Source of the DNA: Pseudomonas schmalbachii
Lineage (GTDB): Bacteria; Pseudomonadota; Gammaproteobacteria; Pseudomonadales; Pseudomonadaceae
Assembly (NCBI RefSeq): GCF_017589465.1
Contig: NZ_JAELYA010000004.1
Coordinates: forward strand, 1-64,000
Direction: 5' to 3'
Length of the DNA stretch: 64,000 nucleotides
The translations under genes were made by a program, and so were the position numbers. The notes under the pieces were generated by a model. It was not told where the DNA came from. It saw nothing but the letters and a program-made list of their open reading frames with translations, and ran no database searches. Position 1 is the stretch's first letter; each line of letters opens with the position of its first letter. Positions 26,214-33,290 of the stretch are shown piece by piece.

Positions 26214-27017
26214 ATGGCGATGAACGGACAGCCGCCCGAACTGCAACGCCTGATCCCGGCGCTGGAAAGCCTGCCACGGCCGGTCTATGCACGCGCCGAA
26301 AGCCTGCGCGCCGGCTCCTGGACCAGCCGTCACCATCACGCCTGGGTGCAGCTGTCCTATGCCATCAGCGGCGTGCTCGGCGTGCATACGGCCGAAGGCA
26401 GCTTCTTCGCCCCGCCGCAGCGGGCGATCTGGATACCCGCCTATCTCGACCATGAAGTGGTCACCTCGACCCGGGCGGAAATGCGCAGCCTCTACCTGCG
26501 CGACGACGCCTGCGCCTGGGCGCCGCAACGCTGCCGGGTGCTGGAAGTGACGCCGCTGGCCCGCGAGCTGATCAAGAGCTTCTGCGAGCTGCCGGTGGAC
26601 TATCCGCAGGGCGACACGGCCGAAGAACGCCTGGTGCAGGTGCTGCTCGACCAGTTGCGCACCCTGCCGGAAGTCGCCTTCTCTCTGCCAATGCCACAGG
26701 AACCGCGCCTGCTGCAGCTGTGCCAGGCGCTGATCGACCAGCCCACCGCCAGCCTCACCCTCGGCGACTGGGCGCAACGCCTCGGCACCTCGGAAAAGAC
26801 CCTGACCCGCCTGTTCCAGCGCGAAACCGGGATGAACTTCCGCCTCTGGCGGCAGCGCCAGCGGCTGCTCGCCTCGCTGGGCTCGCTGGAGTCCGGCGCC
26901 AGCGTTACCAGTGCGGCGCTGGATTGCGGGTACGACTCCACGTCGGCGTATATCGCGGCGTTCAAGGGGGTGTTCGGGTTTACGCCGGGGGAGTTGTTCA
27001 GGCAGCGGGCGGGGTGA
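26214..27017 (+). CDS. AraC-family transcriptional regulator (cupin sensor domain)
   Basis: A 267-residue regulator. An N-terminal cupin-like domain (about 15-110) contains SRHHHAWVQLSYAISG and PPQRAIWIPAYLDHEV. The C-terminal AraC double helix-turn-helix (about 165-262) has LTLGDWAQRLGTSEKTLTRLFQRETG and GYDSTSAYIAAFKGVFG. The N-terminal His-rich block is seen in the NimR/MarA-like group with metal or small-ligand sensors. The ATG at 26214 is preferred over a rarer upstream start, although no clear ribosome site is visible. Likely target: the divergent Tsx-like gene. Confidence 0.88.
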   Translation: MAMNGQPPELQRLIPALESLPRPVYARAESLRAGSWTSRHHHAWVQLSYAISGVLGVHTAEGSFFAPPQRAIWIPAYLDHEVVTSTRAEMRSLYLRDDACAWAPQRCRVLEVTPLARELIKSFCELPVDYPQGDTAEERLVQVLLDQLRTLPEVAFSLPMPQEPRLLQLCQALIDQPTASLTLGDWAQRLGTSEKTLTRLFQRETGMNFRLWRQRQRLLASLGSLESGASVTSAALDCGYDSTSAYIAAFKGVFGFTPGELFRQRAG

Positions 27018-27023
27018 ACAGCT

Positions 27024-27141
27024 CCCTCACCCTAACCCTCTCCCGGAGGGAGAGGGGACTGTCCGGCGTCAGGCGAAACATTGTGCTCCCTAGCAAATCC
27101 ATACGGCCCCCTCTCCCCCTGGGAGAGGGCTGGGGTGAGGG
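27024..27141. repeat. REP inverted pair, CCCTCTCCC family
   Basis: CCCTCACCCTAACCCTCTCC at the left and its inverted equivalent GGGAGAGGGCTGGGGTGAGG at the right flank a ~45-bp loop. It follows the araC-type gene by 6 bp. The remaining 27142-27301 carries the 5' region of the 8-oxoguanine deaminase gene, including the hairpin GGAGCC...GGCTCC (27260-27283). Confidence 0.88.
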
Positions 27142-27301
27142 AATCCCTGACTACCCCAAAATCCGAACCACTGCTACGATGCCCCCACTTCGCCTCTCGC
27201 GAAGAACCTGGATCAGCAGACAGGGTGAACACTGAGCTGGCTCTCTCGATATCTGGAGCCGGCTCGCTCAAGTAGCGGCTCCGCCACTTGGAGGTTTCAC
27301 C

Positions 27302-28660
27302 ATGCCATCCCCCCGCCTCTGGCTGCGCAATCCCCTCGCCATCTTCACTGCCAACGGCCTCGACGCCCGTGGCGGCCTCGTCGTGCAGGACGGCCGCATC
27401 GTCGAACTGGTCGCCGCCGGCCAGCAGCCCGCAACTCCCTGCGAGCAGGTGTTCGACGCCAGCCAGCACGTGCTGACACCCGGCCTGATCAACACCCACC
27501 ACCACTTCTACCAGACCCTCACCCGCGCCTGGGCGCCGGTGGTGAACCAGCCGCTGTTCCCCTGGCTGAAGACGCTCTATCCGGTGTGGGCACGCCTGAC
27601 ACCCGATCAGCTCGCCCTGGCCACCAAGGTCGCGCTGGCCGAGCTGCTGCTGTCCGGCTGCACCACGGCGGCGGACCATCACTACCTGTTCCCCGACGGC
27701 CTCGAACAGGCCATCGACGTGCAGGCCGGGGTGGTCGCCGAACTGGGCATGCGCGCCATGCTCACCCGTGGCTCGATGAGCCTCGGCGAAGCCGATGGCG
27801 GCCTGCCGCCGCAGCAGACCGTGCAGCGCGCCGAGACCATCCTCGACGACAGCGAAAGGCTGATCCGCGACTACCACCAGCGCGGCGACGGCGCCCAGGT
27901 GCAGATCGCCCTGGCGCCCTGCTCGCCGTTCTCGGTGACCCCGGAAATCATGCGCGCCAGCGCCGAACTCGCCGAACGCCACGACGTGCGCCTGCACACC
28001 CATCTGGCGGAAACCCTCGACGAGGAAGACTTCTGCCTGCAGCGCTTCGGCCAGCGCACCGTCGACTATCTCGACAGCGTCGGCTGGCTCGGCCCGCGCA
28101 CGTGGCTGGCCCACGGCATCCACTTCAACGACGAGGAAATCCGCCGCCTCGGCGCCGCCGGCACCGGCATCAGCCACTGCCCCAGTTCGAACATGCGCCT
28201 GGCTTCCGGCATCTGCCCGACCCTGGCGCTGGAGAAAGCCGGCGCGCCGGTGGGCATCGGCGTGGACGGTTCGGCCTCGAACGACGCATCCAACATGATC
28301 CTGGAGGCGCGCCAGGCGCTGTACCTGCAGCGCCTGCGCTACGGCGCGGAAAAGGTCACCCCGGAAGTGGCGCTGGGCTGGGCGACCCGAGGCTCGGCGA
28401 AACTGCTCGGTCGCAGCGACATCGGCGAACTCGCCCCCGGCAAGCAGGCCGACCTGGCGCTGTTCAAGCTCGACGAACTGCGCTTCTCCGGCAGCCATGA
28501 TCCGCTCTCCGCCCTGCTGCTGTGCGGCGCGGACAAAGCCGACCGGATTATGATCGGCGGCAAATGGCGGGTGGTGGATGGCGAGGTGGAAGGACTCGAC
28601 CTCAAGGGATTGATCGCCGAGCACACCCAGGCGGCGCGCAAGCTGATCGGGACGTTGTGA
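27302..28660 (+). CDS. 8-oxoguanine deaminase
   Basis: A 452-residue amidohydrolase. It looks orthologous to PAO1 PA0142, an 8-oxoguanine deaminase that converts 8-oxoguanine to urate and can also act on isocytosine-like substrates. Zn ligands lie in NTHHHFYQT (about 64-72), HTHLAET, HGIHF and the catalytic Asp in GVDGSASND. The SHCPSSNMRLASG block also matches the family. GGAGG precedes the ATG. Together with xdhABC it would feed oxidised purines into urate, but no urate oxidase is seen in the window. Confidence 0.9.
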   Translation: MPSPRLWLRNPLAIFTANGLDARGGLVVQDGRIVELVAAGQQPATPCEQVFDASQHVLTPGLINTHHHFYQTLTRAWAPVVNQPLFPWLKTLYPVWARLTPDQLALATKVALAELLLSGCTTAADHHYLFPDGLEQAIDVQAGVVAELGMRAMLTRGSMSLGEADGGLPPQQTVQRAETILDDSERLIRDYHQRGDGAQVQIALAPCSPFSVTPEIMRASAELAERHDVRLHTHLAETLDEEDFCLQRFGQRTVDYLDSVGWLGPRTWLAHGIHFNDEEIRRLGAAGTGISHCPSSNMRLASGICPTLALEKAGAPVGIGVDGSASNDASNMILEARQALYLQRLRYGAEKVTPEVALGWATRGSAKLLGRSDIGELAPGKQADLALFKLDELRFSGSHDPLSALLLCGADKADRIMIGGKWRVVDGEVEGLDLKGLIAEHTQAARKLIGTL

Positions 28661-28673
28661 CGCACCGGCCCCG

Positions 28674-28748
28674 CGTAGGTTGGTGCTGAACGCAGTGAAG
28701 CCCAACGATGGCAATGTTGGGCTTCGCGTTGCTCAGCGCCAACCTACG
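28674..28748. repeat. REP inverted pair, GTAGGTTGG family
   Basis: CGTAGGTTGGTGCTGAACGC and the inverted GCGCCAACCTACG flank inner arms GCCCAAC/GTTGGGC. It lies between the convergent deaminase and argE-like genes. Relatives at 29957, 42131, 48735 and 59619. Confidence 0.9.
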
Positions 28749-28783
28749 GTGGGCACTGCAGCCCGTAGCGGCGGGCTCTGTGC

Positions 28784-29935
28784 TTAATCCCTCAGCCACT
28801 CCGCCAGCCGCGCCAGCATGGCGTCGCAGGCGGCGAGCTGTTCGAGGCTGACGAACTCGTCCGGCTTGTGGCCCTGGTCCATGCTGCCGGGGCCGCAGAC
28901 CACGGTGGGGATGCCGGCCTGGTCGAACAGGCCGCCTTCGGTGCCGTAGGCCACGGTGCTGAAATCCCGCGAGCCGCTGAGCAGGGCGATCAATTCGGCG
29001 GCCTGGCTTTGCGGGCTGGTCGCCAGCCCCGGATAGGCGGACAGCGGGGTGAAGCGGATGTCGGTGTCGGCCTTGATCGCGCGCATCTTCGGCAGCAGTT
29101 CGGTTTCCGCGTAGTCGCGCAGTTCATCGGCGACCTGCTGCGGATCGTCGCTGGGCAGCGCGCGCACTTCGAAGTCGAACTGGCATTCGGCGGGCACGAT
29201 GTTCAGCGCGCGTCCGCCGCCGATCACGCCGGTCTGCACCGTCGAATAGGGCGGATCGAAACGCGCATCGTGGCGCTCCGGCGCCGCCAGGCGCGTGCCG
29301 ATTTCGCCGAGGCGGCCGATCAGTTTCGCCGCGTACTCGATGGCGTTCACGCCCTGCGGCGCGTAGGCCGAATGGCACGCAGCGCCATGCACCTGGCAGC
29401 GCATGGCGAGCTTGCCCTTGTGGCCGAGCACCGGCCTGAGTTCGGTGGGCTCGCCGATGATGCAGGCGATGGGTTTGTGTTCGCGATGCTCCAGCGCGGC
29501 GATCAGAGAACGCACGCCGAGGCAGCCGACCTCCTCGTCATAGGAGAACGCCAGGTGCACCGGCACCCGCAGCGGCTGGTCGAGGAACGCCGGCACCGCC
29601 GCCAGCACGCAGGCGATATAGCCCTTCATGTCCGCCGTGCCGCGACCGTAGAGGCGGCCGTCCTTTTCGGTCAGCTCGAAGGGCGGAACCGTCCATGCCT
29701 GACCGTCCACCGGCACCACGTCGGTATGCCCGGACAGGCACACGCCGCCGCGATCCTGCGGGCCGAGGGTGGCGAAGAGATTGGCCTTGCCGCCGTCGGT
29801 ATCGAGGAACAGTTCGGCGTCCACGCCGAAGCCGGCGAGGTAGTCGCGGATGTATTCGATCAGCGCCAGGTTGGAGTTGCGGCTGACGGTGTCGAAGGCA
29901 ATCAGGTGGGCGAGGATTTCGCGGCTGGTGGGCAT
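28784..29935 (-). CDS. argE: Acetylornithine deacetylase-like M20 amidohydrolase
   Basis: A 383-residue cytoplasmic zinc amidohydrolase. SGHTDVVPVDG (about 68-78), GRGTADMKGY, YDEEVGCLG and GEPTELRP are the ArgE/DapE signatures with metal ligands and the catalytic Glu. The length fits ArgE. Pseudomonas normally recycles acetyl groups with ArgJ, so an ArgE-like enzyme next to the RidA/DUF1028 genes may instead deacylate an amino-acid derivative in a catabolic route. The name is by family only. AGAGAGA precedes the ATG at 29935. Confidence 0.8.
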   Translation of the reverse strand: MPTSREILAHLIAFDTVSRNSNLALIEYIRDYLAGFGVDAELFLDTDGGKANLFATLGPQDRGGVCLSGHTDVVPVDGQAWTVPPFELTEKDGRLYGRGTADMKGYIACVLAAVPAFLDQPLRVPVHLAFSYDEEVGCLGVRSLIAALEHREHKPIACIIGEPTELRPVLGHKGKLAMRCQVHGAACHSAYAPQGVNAIEYAAKLIGRLGEIGTRLAAPERHDARFDPPYSTVQTGVIGGGRALNIVPAECQFDFEVRALPSDDPQQVADELRDYAETELLPKMRAIKADTDIRFTPLSAYPGLATSPQSQAAELIALLSGSRDFSTVAYGTEGGLFDQAGIPTVVCGPGSMDQGHKPDEFVSLEQLAACDAMLARLAEWLRD

Positions 29936-29956
29936 GGATATCTCTCTCTAAGTGCC

Positions 29957-30035
29957 CGTAGGTTGGCGCTGAACGCAGTGAAGCCCAACATCGTCGCGGT
30001 GATGTTGGGCTTCGCAGGCTCAGCACCAACCTACG
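29957..30035. repeat. REP inverted pair, GTAGGTTGG family
   Basis: CGTAGGTTGGCGCTGAACGC is paired with inverted CAGCACCAACCTACG, with GCCCAACATC/GATGTTGGGC as inner stem. It lies just upstream of the argE-like start. Confidence 0.9.
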
Positions 30036-30048
30036 GGGCGTCGTCATC

Positions 30049-30152
30049 GTTCCCACGCTCCCGCGTGGGAATGCATCCATGGACGCTCCTGCGTCCGACA
30101 CAGGTGACGCGGGAGCGTCACGGGCCGGGTTCCCACGAGGGAGCGTGGGAAC
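30049..30152. repeat. Palindromic dispersed repeat, GTTCCCACGCTC family
   Basis: GTTCCCACGCTCCCGCGTGGG at the left and GGGTTCCCACGAGGGAGCGTGGGAAC at the right are nested inverted repeats, with internal GGACGCTCCTGCGTCC and TGACGCGGGAGCGTCA hairpins. This common bacterial repeat, together with the adjacent REP, fills the gap between the DUF1028 and argE-like genes. Confidence 0.82.
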
Positions 30153-30164
30153 CATGGCCTGACG

Positions 30165-30839
30165 TCACTCGTCGCCGGGCACGCCGTAGCTCGGTGCCTT
30201 GGTCGGATCGAGGGCGCGGGTGATGTAGTCCTGCATCTGCGGCTCGTAGTCGCGCCAGAGCTTGTCCAGCTCGCCGATGGGATCTTCCTCCGCCCAGTCG
30301 ACGCGCAGGTCGACCACCGGCCAGACCAGATCGCCGACCACCTTCAGCGCCGCCGAATGCACCGGTCCGGCTTCGCCGCCGGCCGCCATGGCCGCGTGCA
30401 TCGCCGCCAGCAGGCGATCCGCCAGGCAGCCGGAAGCGCTGTCGAAGGCAACGGTCATCGCCTCGATCACGCCCTGGGACGACAGCAGGTTACCCGCCGC
30501 CACGCAGTTCTCGCCGGCCACCGCATGGTTCACGCCGAGCGCTTCGCTGCCGGTGAACAGCGCGACGCCGCCGTTGTGGTCGATCACCGTGACCTGGCGG
30601 TACTGGCTGTAGCCATTGCTGGTCAGCGCCTTGTCCAGCGCGGCCAGCGGCGCCTGGCCGGCTTCCAGCAGGTCGAGGATCTGCGGACCGAGGGCCGGCA
30701 GGGTGACGTTCTGCGTGGCCACCGCGCCGACCCCGGCACGCAGCCAGGGACAGCGCGCACCGACGGCGATGCTGGACGAACTGATGGCGATACCGAGCTG
30801 GCCGGTTTCGGCGCAGCGGCCGACGATGGAGAAGGTCAT
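30165..30839 (-). CDS. DUF1028 family Ntn-hydrolase-like protein
   Basis: A 224-residue protein matching DUF1028 from end to end: TFSIVGRCAETGQLGIAISS at the start, ARCPWLRAGVGAVATQN and NLLSSQGVIEAM. DUF1028 has an Ntn-hydrolase-type fold, with the residue after Met1 (Thr2) as a possible nucleophile. The reaction is not known. The ATG is 9 bp downstream of the RidA stop, so it belongs to the FMO-RidA-DUF1028 operon. The C-terminal ~50 residues (RVDWAEEDPIGEL...) are also conserved in the family. Confidence 0.88.
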   Translation of the reverse strand: MTFSIVGRCAETGQLGIAISSSSIAVGARCPWLRAGVGAVATQNVTLPALGPQILDLLEAGQAPLAALDKALTSNGYSQYRQVTVIDHNGGVALFTGSEALGVNHAVAGENCVAAGNLLSSQGVIEAMTVAFDSASGCLADRLLAAMHAAMAAGGEAGPVHSAALKVVGDLVWPVVDLRVDWAEEDPIGELDKLWRDYEPQMQDYITRALDPTKAPSYGVPGDE

Positions 30840-30848
30840 GGGTGCTCC

Positions 30849-31271
30849 TTATTTATTCCAGTCGTCCGGAATAACGGCGATCACGTCAATTTCCATCAGC
30901 CACTGCGGCTGGCCGAGAGCCGATACCACCAGCCCGGTGGAGATCGGGAACACACCCTTCAGCCACTTGCCGACTTCCTGGTACACCGGCTCGCGGTAGC
31001 GCGGGTCGATCAGGTAGGTGGTGGTCTTGACGATATGCGACAGGTCGCTGCCGGCTTCTTCCAGCAGTTGCTTGACGTTCTTCATCGCCTGCTCGGCCTG
31101 CGCGCGCGGGTCGCCGAGGCCGACCAGCCGGCCTTCGAAATCGGTGCCGACCTGGCCGCGCACGTAGACGGTGTTGCCGGCGCGCACGGCCTGGCAGAGG
31201 TCGTTGTCCAGGGACTGGTTCGGGTAGGTGTCCTTGGTGTTGAACATGCGGATGCGGGTATGGGTAGGCAT
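30849..31271 (-). CDS. RidA/YjgF family protein (Rid paralogue)
   Basis: A 140-residue Rid-family protein. The archetype RidA hydrolyses reactive enamine/imine intermediates made by dehydratases or oxidases. Conserved VYVRGQVGTDFEGRLVG, the AMKNVKQLLEEAG helix and the C-terminal ALGQPQWLMEIDVIAVI are visible. The archetypal RidA substrate-binding Arg would lie in the segment TTYLIDPRYREPV, but the surrounding motif differs, so this may be a Rid4-7 paralogue. The ATG is 4 bp after the monooxygenase stop. Confidence 0.88.
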   Translation of the reverse strand: MPTHTRIRMFNTKDTYPNQSLDNDLCQAVRAGNTVYVRGQVGTDFEGRLVGLGDPRAQAEQAMKNVKQLLEEAGSDLSHIVKTTTYLIDPRYREPVYQEVGKWLKGVFPISTGLVVSALGQPQWLMEIDVIAVIPDDWNK

Positions 31272-31275
31272 CGAC

Positions 31276-32622
31276 TTACTCCCAGGATGCTGCTTTTTGA
31301 GTTTGCGATTCGGCGGCCTCGTCCTGGTGCTGCGAGGCGTCGCGGTAGGCGAGGTACTTGCGCTGCGTGGCGATATGGTCGGCAACGTGCTTGGCGTCGT
31401 GCCACACGCCCCAGATGAACGAGGAACCCCGGCGCGACAGCCACGGCAGGCCGACGAAGTACACGCCCGGTTCGCGGGACACGCCGCGCTGGTGCCTGGG
31501 CTTGCCCTTGTCGTCGAAGGCGTCGACCTGCAGCCAGCTGAAGTCGACGGCGTAGCCGGTCGCCCAGATGATCGAGGTGATGCCGGCCTCGGCCAGGTCC
31601 AGCTCGCGGATCGGATTGCGCACGCACTCCGCGTCCGGGTAGACCCTGCGCGCTTCCGGCTCTTCCGGCAGGTCCAGGCCGTTGCGGGCGATATAGGCAT
31701 CGGCGGCATCGAGCAGCGCCAGGTAGTTTTCGTCGCCGAGCCTGAGGTTCTCGACCAGGTTGTCCTGGAAGGCGACCTTGCCGTCCGCGAATGCCTGGGT
31801 CAGGCCGACCAGGGTCATGCCCTCGTTGGCCAGCCGGCGGAAATCGATGGTCTCGCCGCCGCGCGCGCCGCTCACGGCGATGGTGACGTGCTCGCGGCCC
31901 GGCTGGACCTCTTCCGCATCCCACAGGCCGAGCACGCCCAGCCACCAGCAGAAGTCGCGGTTGCGGTAGGAGCGCGGCGGACGGTCATGGGCGCCGACCG
32001 AGAGGTAGACCTGCTTGCCGGCACGCATCAGTTCATCGGCGATCTGCACGCCGGACGAACCGGCCCCCACCACCAGCACGGCGCCTTCGGGCAGCTGCTG
32101 GGGGTTGTAGTAGTGGGCGGAGTGGATCTGGTAGAGCTTCTCGTCCTTCGGCGCGATCGCGGGGATCACCGGCTTCTGGAACGGGCCGGTGGCGGCGACC
32201 ACGCGGTTGGCCTGGATCACGCCTTCGGAGGTTTCGATGGTGAAGCCCGGGCGGTCGGCATTGCGGACCACGCTCTTCACTTCCACGCCGGTACGTATGG
32301 GTGCGTCGAATTGTCTGGCATAGGTCTCGAAGTAGGCGGCTACCTGCTCTTTCGCCGGGAAGCCGTCCGGATCGATGTCGAATTCCATCCCCGGGAAGCG
32401 GTCGTGCCAGGCCGGGCCGTTGGCGACCAGCGAATCCCAGCGCCCGGTGCGCCAGGCTTCGGCGATGCGGTTGCGCTCCAGGACGAGGTGCGGAACCCCG
32501 AGCTTGGTCAGGTGCTCGCTCATGGCCACGCCGGCCTGACCGGCTCCGACGACAAGCGTATCTATTTCTTCGACGGTCCTGTCCGTGCGCTTCTGGAAGA
32601 CGGTGCGATTCAGGTCGGTCAT
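31276..32622 (-). CDS. Flavin-containing monooxygenase-like oxidoreductase
   Basis: A 448-residue FAD/NAD(P)H enzyme of the FMO/Baeyer-Villiger group. The FAD site VVGAGQAGVAM is at about 24-34, WDSLVANGPAWHDRFPG follows, and the NADPH site LVVGAGSSGVQIADEL is at ~183-198. A FATGY-like WATGYAVDFSW lies near the C-terminus. It is first of a leftward operon (FMO, RidA, DUF1028) with gaps of 4 and 9 bp. An FMO with a Rid protein suggests oxidation of an amine or N-heterocycle to an imine-type intermediate. No substrate can be named. Confidence 0.85.
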   Translation of the reverse strand: MTDLNRTVFQKRTDRTVEEIDTLVVGAGQAGVAMSEHLTKLGVPHLVLERNRIAEAWRTGRWDSLVANGPAWHDRFPGMEFDIDPDGFPAKEQVAAYFETYARQFDAPIRTGVEVKSVVRNADRPGFTIETSEGVIQANRVVAATGPFQKPVIPAIAPKDEKLYQIHSAHYYNPQQLPEGAVLVVGAGSSGVQIADELMRAGKQVYLSVGAHDRPPRSYRNRDFCWWLGVLGLWDAEEVQPGREHVTIAVSGARGGETIDFRRLANEGMTLVGLTQAFADGKVAFQDNLVENLRLGDENYLALLDAADAYIARNGLDLPEEPEARRVYPDAECVRNPIRELDLAEAGITSIIWATGYAVDFSWLQVDAFDDKGKPRHQRGVSREPGVYFVGLPWLSRRGSSFIWGVWHDAKHVADHIATQRKYLAYRDASQHQDEAAESQTQKAASWE

Positions 32623-33020
32623 GGTTCGATTCCTCAGACTCTGATCATTGTTGTTCGGCTGTGGCGGCTAGCCATGAGGTGTTGGCCGCATTCTGTTCAG
32701 AGTCGGGAATTCGCGAAATTATGATTTTTGTAGTCGCTGGCTAGGGAAAAGCTGGTCGCCCGCAAAGCCCGCGGTTCGCGGGGCGGAAGGGGTGGGGTAT
32801 AGGATTTTTGGTGGCAGGGGCGACAAATTGGATATGTCGCCGGGAGGGCATGGCGGGGATTTGTGTTGCCGCTGCCCTCACCCTAACCCTCTCCCGGTGG
32901 GAGAGGGGACTGTCTGGAGTTGGCGGTTGGCACCGCGTTCATCCCGATGCCGATCCGCCCCCTCTCCCTCCGGGAGAGGGCTGGGGTGAGGGAAAACGAC
33001 GGCGGGGACTTTCAGGCCGC
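32623..33020. other. Gene-free spacer upstream of the monooxygenase operon
   Basis: The divided region holds the likely promoter of the FMO operon on the right of 32622, with an AT-rich stretch at 32690-32745, then a CCCTCTCCC-family REP pair (32875-32992) near the yheV stop codon. No regulator gene or convincing small ORF is visible. Confidence 0.6.
32875..32992. repeat. REP inverted pair, CCCTCTCCC family
   Basis: CCCTCACCCTAACCCTCTCC and inverted GGGAGAGGGCTGGGGTGAGG, same arrangement and spacing as at 27024. Confidence 0.88.
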
Positions 33021-33290
33021 TTACTCCGTCGGCTTCTTCAACTTCGGATTGGGAAAGAACTGCACGCTCTGCACCTTCGGATCGGCCGGCTTCTTCAGGC
33101 CGCTGACGTTGACCCGCGTGGTCAGTTCCTTCGGCACCGACTGCCCCTGTGCATTCAGCGTGTCGGCGTAGCCGCAGGCCACGCACTGGCGGTGCGGCAC
33201 GCCATCCTCGTCCCACATCTGGATCTTGTCCTGCTCGCTGCACGCCGGGCAGACCGCCCCGGCGATGAAGCGCTTCTTGCTGACGGTCAT
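33021..33290 (-). CDS. yheV: YheV-type zinc-ribbon protein
   Basis: An 89-residue protein with a zinc ribbon: CPAC at about 14-17 and CVAC at 36-39, starting MTVSKKRFIAGAVCP, the typical YheV/DUF2387 N-terminus. The C-terminal half is basic and low in complexity. Function is unknown. Its ATG overlaps the prlC stop (ATGA); a yheV-like gene beside prlC is also found in E. coli and P. aeruginosa, so translational coupling is likely conserved. Confidence 0.88.
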   Translation of the reverse strand: MTVSKKRFIAGAVCPACSEQDKIQMWDEDGVPHRQCVACGYADTLNAQGQSVPKELTTRVNVSGLKKPADPKVQSVQFFPNPKLKKPTE

